Assembly: GCA_018712125.1 (NCBI GenBank)
Contig: DVHM01000012.1
Span: 1-11,515, forward strand
DNA from: Pullilachnospira_A gallistercoris
GTDB taxonomy: Bacteria; Bacillota; Clostridia; Lachnospirales; Lachnospiraceae
Direction: 5' to 3'
Length of the DNA stretch: 11,515 nt
Position 1 is the first letter of the stretch. Each line of letters begins with the position of its first letter. Shown here in pieces: positions 6,831 to 11,515 of the stretch. Below the pieces are notes generated by a model that was not told the DNA's origin, searched no databases, and saw only the letters and a list, made by a program, of their open reading frames with translations. The position numbers and the translations under genes are program-made.

Positions 6831-8936
6831 TCAGTTCAGTTCCAGCTCCCGTGCGCAGTCCATAGCCTGGCGGCTGTCAAACCCGGTGTAGATCGTGTAG
6901 GCGGGATCCAGAATCCACTCGCCTCTGTCCCAGAACCGCAGCTCTTCCATCGGGATCCGAATCTCTACCGCCTTTTCCTCCCCGGCGGGAACTTCCACCC
7001 GGGCGATTCCCTTCAGAAGCTTGACAGGACGATCCTCCCCGTTCGCGGCGCCATTGCTTCCCGCGTAGACCTGCACCACCTGGGCGCCGTCCACACTTCC
7101 GGTGTTGCGCACCGTCGCGCGCACCAGAACCCCATCCTGGTCTCTGGAAACCTCCACACCCTCCAGAGCGAAATCTGTGTAGCTCTTTCCGTAACCGAAG
7201 GGATAAGCCGCGTCCTTTCCCTCCTTATCCAGAAGCGTGTAGCCGTGATAATATCCGTAGGTAATCTCATAGGGCTTGTCGCCGATGTACTTGAAGGACG
7301 GATAATCCTCCTCCTTTTTTGCCACCGTAAAGGGCAGATGGCCGCTGAAGTTCTTCGCGCCGGATAAGAGATTCGCCAGCGCTCTGCCGCCCTCGCAGCC
7401 GGCATAGTAGTTCATCACAATGGCGTCCGCGTACTCCTTCCACTCGTCCACAAGGATGGCGCAGCCGGAGAACAGAACCGCCACCACTTTCTTTCCCGCC
7501 TTCTTCAGGCCCTTAATCAGATCCACTTCCTCCCGGGAGAGACGCAGTCGCAGCCGGTCTCCGCCGCCGTCCTTCGGCTTCTCGGTCAGAGCGTAATTTG
7601 TGTTGACAAAGTATTCGCCCTCGCCCTTGTAATCAAATCCCACACAGACCACAGCCACATCGCCCTCTGCCCGAATAGCCGCGCTGTTTTCCACCGGTTT
7701 CGGATCCTTCTTGGGATTGGCTGTGTTGCTTGGCCCCGCCAGGGTTGTTTTCGCAAAGACCTCCCGGAGGCCCTGATAGGGCGTGACAACCTCGGGATCA
7801 TACACCCGGCTGGACCCGTGATCCCCGGTGTTCGCCACATCGGCGTAGGGGCCGCAGACGATGACCGAGGCATCCTTTGCCAGAGGCAGCACACCGTTGT
7901 TCTCCAGCAGCACCATACCCTTCTCCGCCGCCTCCAGAGCCAGTGCCCGGTGCTCTTTGCTTCGAACCACGCTCATGGGACGCTTTTTGATCTTCGGCTC
8001 CATACGCAGGAGCGCCCGCAGGATATTGTCCACCGCCCGGTCGATGTGCTCCTCGTTCAAAAGGCCCTTCTTCAGGCACTTCCTGATGTTTCCCTCGCTG
8101 TATTTCATGGTAAACATCATCTCCAGATCCAGCCCTGCCCGCAGGGAATGCTCCGCGTCGTACACGCCCCAGACAAAGTCGCTCATGACAAAGCCGTCAA
8201 ATCCCCACTCCCTCCGGAGAATGTCAGTCAGAAGCTTCTTGTTCTCACAGCAGTGGTACTCCTCGTAACGGTTGTAGGCGCCCATGATACTCTGAGCGCC
8301 GGCATCCACGCACTTCTTGAAATGGGGCAGATACACCTCGTGGAGAGCCCGGTCGTCGATGTGCACATCCACATAGAACCGCAGATCCTCCATACTGTTC
8401 AGCGCAAAGTGTTTCACGCAGGCGATCACGCCCTCCTCCTGAAGGGAGACTGTCAGCGATCTGCCAAACTCTCCCAGAAGGAAGGGATCCTCCCCGTAGC
8501 TCTCCTGGGTTCGCCCCCAGCGGGGATTGCGCACCAGGTTGATGCAGACGCCGGCAAAAAGGTTCGCCCCCTGGGCGATGGCCTCGTCCGCGATGGCCTT
8601 TCCCACCCGATACTCCAGGGACGGGTCAAAACTGGAGGCCCTCACCATTGAGGAGGGGAAACAGGTGGATTCCCCCATAACCACTCCTCTCGGTCCGTCG
8701 GTAAAGAGCACAGGCGGAATCCCCAGCCGTTTGCATCCCCCGCCGGGCAGTGCGTGCACGTTGTAGTTGCGCCCGGTTTTGATCAAATCCCTCTGAATCT
8801 GAGCGATCGGATGTCCGGAAAGCATGTAAATCTTCTCCTTCAGGCTCATCTGCTTCCGAAGACTCTGCAGAATCTCCTCCCGCCTGTTCTCATCCTCCGT
8901 TTTCTGATATTGCGCTGCCGCCTCCCTGTAATCCAT
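6831..8936 (-). CDS. Glycoside hydrolase family 3 (beta-glucosidase/beta-xylosidase type)
   Basis: This 701-residue, full-length GH3 enzyme has an N-terminal TIM-barrel-like domain (about 25-320) with FTDGPRGV (78-85), NLVRNPRWGRTQESYGEDP (133-151), KHFALN (175-180) and the nucleophile Asp253 in GFVMSDFVWG. The alpha/beta C-domain runs from about 340 to 585, with GMVLLENNGVLPL (340-352). GEGEYF (438-443) may hold the acid/base glutamate. A fibronectin-III-like domain follows from about 595. These enzymes remove terminal beta-linked sugars from oligosaccharides; the exact sugar is not determined by sequence. There is no signal peptide, so the site is probably cytoplasmic, as for GH43. The ATG follows a strong AGGAGGAGG site. 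It is divergent from the TetR gene, with a promoter and a perfect palindrome between them, and convergent with the AraC gene. Confidence 0.95.
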   Translation of the reverse strand: MDYREAAAQYQKTEDENRREEILQSLRKQMSLKEKIYMLSGHPIAQIQRDLIKTGRNYNVHALPGGGCKRLGIPPVLFTDGPRGVVMGESTCFPSSMVRASSFDPSLEYRVGKAIADEAIAQGANLFAGVCINLVRNPRWGRTQESYGEDPFLLGEFGRSLTVSLQEEGVIACVKHFALNSMEDLRFYVDVHIDDRALHEVYLPHFKKCVDAGAQSIMGAYNRYEEYHCCENKKLLTDILRREWGFDGFVMSDFVWGVYDAEHSLRAGLDLEMMFTMKYSEGNIRKCLKKGLLNEEHIDRAVDNILRALLRMEPKIKKRPMSVVRSKEHRALALEAAEKGMVLLENNGVLPLAKDASVIVCGPYADVANTGDHGSSRVYDPEVVTPYQGLREVFAKTTLAGPSNTANPKKDPKPVENSAAIRAEGDVAVVCVGFDYKGEGEYFVNTNYALTEKPKDGGGDRLRLRLSREEVDLIKGLKKAGKKVVAVLFSGCAILVDEWKEYADAIVMNYYAGCEGGRALANLLSGAKNFSGHLPFTVAKKEEDYPSFKYIGDKPYEITYGYYHGYTLLDKEGKDAAYPFGYGKSYTDFALEGVEVSRDQDGVLVRATVRNTGSVDGAQVVQVYAGSNGAANGEDRPVKLLKGIARVEVPAGEEKAVEIRIPMEELRFWDRGEWILDPAYTIYTGFDSRQAMDCARELELN

Positions 8937-8970
8937 CTGTTCCTCCTCCTTATTGACATTCTAAAATTTT

Positions 8971-8987
8971 ATCAACACACTGTTGAT
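8971..8987. promoter_or_regulatory. Perfect 7-3-7 palindrome, candidate operator of GH3 and tetR
   Basis: ATCAACA-cac-TGTTGAT is a perfect inverted repeat. It lies just downstream of the predicted GH3 transcription start and overlaps a weak plus-strand -35 that could serve the TetR gene. Size, symmetry and position fit a TetR-type operator controlling both divergent genes, which is an inference from layout. Confidence 0.6.
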
Positions 8988-9011
8988 TTTTGTGGCTGTC
9001 TTCATTATCCT
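8983..9011 (+). promoter_or_regulatory. Possible promoter of the TetR-family gene
   Basis: TTGATT (8983-8988) is followed after 17 bases by TATCCT (9006-9011). Both boxes are moderate matches. An alternative is the consensus -35 TTGACA at 9026-9031, but it lacks a convincing -10 at the right distance. With the first choice the leader is roughly 95 bases and the palindrome overlaps the -35 box. Confidence 0.3.
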
Positions 9012-9032
9012 ATAGGGAGACCCACTTGACAA
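9004..9032 (-). promoter_or_regulatory. Promoter of the GH3 gene
   Basis: On the minus strand, TTGTCA (complement of 9027-9032) and GATAAT (complement of 9004-9009) are separated by 17 bases. Transcription should start near 8997, giving a leader of about 60 bases that begins with the palindrome at 8971-8987. Confidence 0.6.
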
Positions 9033-9113
9033 TAAGCAGTTTTTCTTCATCTGAAAGTTACTGAACAGTTTGGGAAGAAATGTCAAGAAACGTCTTCGAA
9101 AGGAGAAAATTTC

Positions 9114-9566
9114 ATGAAAAATCCGGATACCAGAGTACAGTTTACCCGCAATGCCCTGAAGCAAGCCCTGCTGACCCTGATGGAAGAAAAGAACGTAGAC
9201 AAAATTACCGTAAAGGAACTGTGCGAGACTGCCGGCATCAACCGTGGCACCTTTTATCTCCACTACGACAGCCCCTCTGCCCTGTTGGCGGACATCGAAA
9301 ACCAGTTTCTGGAGGAAAATCTCGCCATTTTCCGCTCCTACTGGAAGACCCAGCGAGACCGGAACCTGATGACAGAACTCTTTCTGTGCATCCGAAAGAG
9401 CGGCGACTTTTGCCGCATTCTCATGGGACCTACCGGAGATCCCCAGATTCTCCGCCGCCTGCAGGACATCATCCGCGACGGTGTCCTGGACGAATGGCAA
9501 AAAGAATTCCCGGCATATGTCTTGAGTAGTGATAAGGAAGTAATCGTATCTTGCAGGGCGGCATAG
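9114..9566 (+). CDS. TetR-family regulator, 3' end replaced by mobile element
   Basis: The 150-residue reading frame begins with a typical TetR DNA-binding domain: TRNALKQALLTLMEEKNVDK, ITVKELCETAGINRGTFYLH (31-50) and YDSPSALLADIE. The ligand-binding part starts normally and runs to EWQKEFPAY (127-135). It then enters VLSSDKEVIVSCRAA, which does not look like TetR sequence and is encoded by the AT-rich mobile element; the stop lies inside the element's hairpin. Family members of this type are usually nearer 180-200 residues, so roughly the last quarter, including dimer helices, is lost. The start has AAGGAG upstream. The intact gene probably repressed the divergent GH3 gene and itself. Whether the truncated form still dimerises or binds DNA is uncertain. 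Confidence 0.8.
   Translation: MKNPDTRVQFTRNALKQALLTLMEEKNVDKITVKELCETAGINRGTFYLHYDSPSALLADIENQFLEENLAIFRSYWKTQRDRNLMTELFLCIRKSGDFCRILMGPTGDPQILRRLQDIIRDGVLDEWQKEFPAYVLSSDKEVIVSCRAA
9518..9528 (+). repeat. 11-bp direct repeat, copy 1 (candidate attachment site)
   Basis: TGTCTTGAGTA lies exactly where the TetR reading frame stops looking like TetR and 45 bases beyond the recombinase stop. A GA dinucleotide lies centrally. Transposases of the TnpX/TndX type are known to recombine at GA dinucleotides, so this is a plausible crossover site. Confidence 0.5.
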
Positions 9567-9587
9567 CGTGTGGCTATGCCGTTCTGC
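9553..9587 (+). terminator. Strong hairpin at the element end, terminator for plus-strand transcription
   Basis: GCAG-GG-CGGCATAGC, loop GTGTG, then GCTATGCCG-TT-CTGC forms a nine-base-pair perfect core. Two G-U pairs and four more pairs extend it, and CTTTTCTTT follows on the plus strand. On the minus strand the stem is not followed by a T-run, so it should mainly stop transcripts arriving from the TetR side. It overlaps both the truncated TetR stop and the recombinase stop. A role as a recombinase or accessory binding site is also possible. Confidence 0.65.
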
Positions 9588-11223
9588 CTTTTCTTTGCCG
9601 TTCAATCACTTGACTGTCGTTAGGAAGATTTACTTCCCCAATAAAGTTCCAAACAATCTGTACTTTCTGTCGGCGGTGGCCGCTGGACTTGTCCGGCGCA
9701 TGGACTATGATTTTCTTCACAAACTCATTCACTATCGTAGGGGTTAGTTCTTTCACGCCCACATACTTGCGAATGACGGCGGCAAAGTTGTCAAAGTCTG
9801 CCTTGTCCTGCTCGAAGATATGAACAGCGTTTTGCTCTGCATAAACAAACTCCGTCAATTCTTTCTGCTCGGCTTCATACTCCGCAGACAATTTCAAAAA
9901 CCGTTCGTGGCTGATTGTTCCGTTTACATCATCTTCATAAATCCGCTTGAAAATCCGGTCAAGTTCGGCTATCCGTTTCCTTGCCTGTTCCAATGCCTTC
10001 TTACGCCGCTTCATATCCTTTTCCATTTTCTCAAAACGCTGCTCATACACCATATCGCGAAACGAGGTAATGTCGTCGAAAAACATGGCGGTTACATCAA
10101 AAATTCGTTGCAGGACAATCCGTTTCAGCGTTGCTTCTCGGATATAATGGGCGGTGCAGCTTCCCGTATTGCTCTTGTAACGGGAACAGCGGTAACTGTC
10201 TTGCGAGGGCGTCAAACTGCTTGCCGTACAGAAATGTAATTTACTGCCGCAGTCAGCACAAAAAATCAAGTTGGAAAACAGTCCTTGCCGTTCCGCTTGC
10301 TTGGCGGGGCGGCGTTTGCTCGCCCTTAATTCCTGCACCCGTTCAAAGAGTTTTTCGTCAATGATCGCTTCGTGGGTATTGCGAAAAATCCGGCGGTTTT
10401 CGGACGTGTTCTCATACCGTTTTTTCAGTTTGTTTGACTTGGAATAGGTTTTGAAATTGACCGTATGCCCGCAGTATTCAAAACGCGCTAAAATCTTGGA
10501 AACAGAGTTTGCGTCCCACAAGTACGGCTTATCCGGCAAAGGCTTTCCGGCGCATTTTGCATAGTAGGATTTTACCGTCAAAACTTTTTCCTTTTGCAGT
10601 ATTCTTGCAATCTGCATAGGACCTTTCCCGTCTACACACAGCGCAAAAATCTTTTTGACTACTTCGGCGGCTTCTCCGTCCACAACCCATTGTTTCGGAT
10701 TGTCCTTGTCCCTCAAATATCCGTAAGGCTGTTTCCCCATGTGTTCTCCGGCATTTGCCTTTGCGTTAAGTATCGCTCGGATCTTCCGGCTTGTATCGCG
10801 TGCATAAAAATCGTTGAACAGGTTGCGGAATGGGGTAAAATCGTTGTCGCCCTTGTCGCTGTCCACACCGTCGTTGATTGCAATATAGCGAATATCACGC
10901 TCGGCAAAGAAACTCTCGGTGTAATAGCCGACTTTCAGATAATCACGCCCCATGCGGGACATATCCTTGACGATAACCGTTTTGACCTTTCCCGCTTCCG
11001 CAAGCCCTATCATTTCATTCCAGCCGGGTCTATCGAAAGTTACGCCGGAAACGCCGTCGTCAATAAAAAAAGTCGGGTTAGGGAAACCGTTGTCCTCTGC
11101 ATACTGCAAAAGGATTTTTTTCTGATTGACAATGCTGTTACTGTCCCCATCAAGCGCGTCCTCTTGACTTAATCGGGCATATAAAGCGGTAATGTTGTCG
11201 GGATAATTTTTCGTTGCCGTCAT
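9574..11223 (-). CDS. Large serine recombinase (TnpX/TndX-like)
   Basis: The 549-residue protein has an N-terminal resolvase catalytic domain with Ser19 in ALYARLSQED as nucleophile. DGVSGVTFDRPGW (56-68) and VIVKDMSRMGRDY (83-95) carry the conserved arginines. A recombinase domain follows, with HMGKQPYGY (161-169), and then a zinc ribbon, Cys322-x2-Cys325 with Cys346 and Cys356. The region at about 390-460 is rich in Lys, Arg and Glu and looks like the coiled coil that controls integration direction. The C-terminal part is typical of transposon rather than phage members. In this family the enzyme excises and inserts the element by a serine-linked double-strand mechanism at short identical sites. 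The gene starts 3 bases after the TnpW-like stop, with AGGAGG inside the end of that gene, so the two are translationally close. It appears intact. Confidence 0.95.
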   Translation of the reverse strand: MTATKNYPDNITALYARLSQEDALDGDSNSIVNQKKILLQYAEDNGFPNPTFFIDDGVSGVTFDRPGWNEMIGLAEAGKVKTVIVKDMSRMGRDYLKVGYYTESFFAERDIRYIAINDGVDSDKGDNDFTPFRNLFNDFYARDTSRKIRAILNAKANAGEHMGKQPYGYLRDKDNPKQWVVDGEAAEVVKKIFALCVDGKGPMQIARILQKEKVLTVKSYYAKCAGKPLPDKPYLWDANSVSKILARFEYCGHTVNFKTYSKSNKLKKRYENTSENRRIFRNTHEAIIDEKLFERVQELRASKRRPAKQAERQGLFSNLIFCADCGSKLHFCTASSLTPSQDSYRCSRYKSNTGSCTAHYIREATLKRIVLQRIFDVTAMFFDDITSFRDMVYEQRFEKMEKDMKRRKKALEQARKRIAELDRIFKRIYEDDVNGTISHERFLKLSAEYEAEQKELTEFVYAEQNAVHIFEQDKADFDNFAAVIRKYVGVKELTPTIVNEFVKKIIVHAPDKSSGHRRQKVQIVWNFIGEVNLPNDSQVIERQRKGRTA

Positions 11224-11226
11224 TGT

Positions 11227-11484
11227 TCATTCCTCCTGTAATGAACGCCCGACAAACAGGTTGTTATCTTTATTATAGCGGACTTCCTTTTCTTTGTAAG
11301 CAGGCGTTTTTACGGTTTCCGATTTTATGAGCCGTTTCATTTTGTCATAGAGCAGTTCAGAGCCGCCGCAAACCGTTGACACTTCATAAAGCGTGCCGCC
11401 AACTTTGTATGTAACGATTTCATTCAGCGGGTTGCCCTTTTTCGGTAGCAAATCGTTGTATTCAATTTCTCGTTTCCTTTCCAT
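11227..11484 (-). CDS. TnpW-like small transposon-encoded protein
   Basis: This 85-residue protein contains IVTYKVGGTLYEVSTVCGGS (about 23-42), followed by a charged helix LLYDKMKRLIKSE. The pattern matches the short TnpW family found directly upstream of TnpX-like recombinases in Clostridia transposons (I/Y-K/R-I/V-GGT-Y-V-S, then a D-KIKRLI motif). Its function is not established; an accessory role in recombination is often assumed. A GGGAAAGGA site precedes the ATG. Only 31 bases upstream remain in the window, and no promoter can be seen there. Confidence 0.75.
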   Translation of the reverse strand: MERKREIEYNDLLPKKGNPLNEIVTYKVGGTLYEVSTVCGGSELLYDKMKRLIKSETVKTPAYKEKEVRYNKDNNLFVGRSLQEE

Positions 11485-11503
11485 TCCTTTCCCGTCCTTT
11501 CCT

Positions 11504-11514
11504 TGTCTTGAGTA
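11504..11514 (+). repeat. 11-bp direct repeat, copy 2
   Basis: TGTCTTGAGTA is identical to 9518-9528 and in the same orientation, 20 bases upstream of the TnpW-like start codon. If it is the second end of the element, the rest of the TetR gene should begin right after it. The window stops one base later, so this cannot be tested here. Confidence 0.4.
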
Positions 11515-11515
11515 A

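Larger units (their letters stand above)
9518..11515 (-). mobile_element. Serine-recombinase element (TnpX/TndX type), one end at the TetR gene
   Basis: The segment is more AT-rich than the rest of the window. It encodes a large serine recombinase with a TnpW-like partner and interrupts the TetR gene. The recombinase stop lies next to the element end, as in Tn5397-like elements. The other end is either at the 11-bp repeat copy at 11504-11514, which would make a two-gene unit of about 2 kb, or beyond the window, which would make this the end of a larger transposon or conjugative element. No cargo, resistance or conjugation gene is visible here. Confidence 0.75.

Noticed and set aside
7818..8651. 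A 277-codon plus-strand frame inside GH3
   Set aside because: It is antisense to conserved GH3 motifs, and no domain is recognisable.
10594..11172. A 192-codon plus-strand frame inside the recombinase
   Set aside because: It is antisense to the catalytic domain, which is intact on the other strand.

Overview
The window looks like a chromosomal segment of a gut-type Clostridia, most likely Lachnospiraceae. The evidence is strong GGAGG-type ribosome binding sites, a fairly GC-rich host sequence, a LUD-domain protein, cytoplasmic GH3 and GH43 glycosidases with their own AraC and TetR regulators, and a TnpX/TndX-like large serine recombinase with a TnpW-type partner. The taxon is inferred from gene style; no marker gene is present.

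Region 1 (1-2324, minus strand) is an apparent three-gene operon. It starts with a COG0523 (CobW/ZNG1-type) metallochaperone GTPase carrying a long His-rich insert. A second COG0523-like GTPase follows, whose C-terminus resembles the DUF1980/TIGR03943 domain, and then the first 54 codons of an NfnA-like FAD/NAD-binding reductase subunit. A promoter and a perfect 13-bp palindrome precede the operon, which suggests repressor control, perhaps by metal. Region 2 (2325-3984, plus strand) holds a divergent LUD-domain protein and a Gfo/Idh/MocA oxidoreductase pseudogene damaged by two deletions and a 1-nt frameshift.

Region 3 (3990-8936) is a plant-glycan utilisation cluster. A GH43 enzyme diverges from an AraC-family activator across a 165-bp intergenic region with an imperfect inverted repeat. 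Convergent to the activator is a 701-residue GH3 enzyme. GH3 diverges from a TetR-family gene across a second intergenic region with a perfect 7-3-7 palindrome. Both enzymes lack signal peptides, so they probably act on imported oligosaccharides.

Region 4 (about 9518-11515) is a visibly more AT-rich mobile element that has cut into the 3' part of the TetR gene. It carries a large serine recombinase and a small TnpW-like gene, both pointing back toward the TetR gene. The 11-bp sequence TGTCTTGAGTA occurs at the TetR junction and again at the right edge of the window. This raises the possibility of a complete, roughly 2-kb two-gene serine-recombinase element, but the window ends one base after the second copy, so a larger element cannot be excluded.
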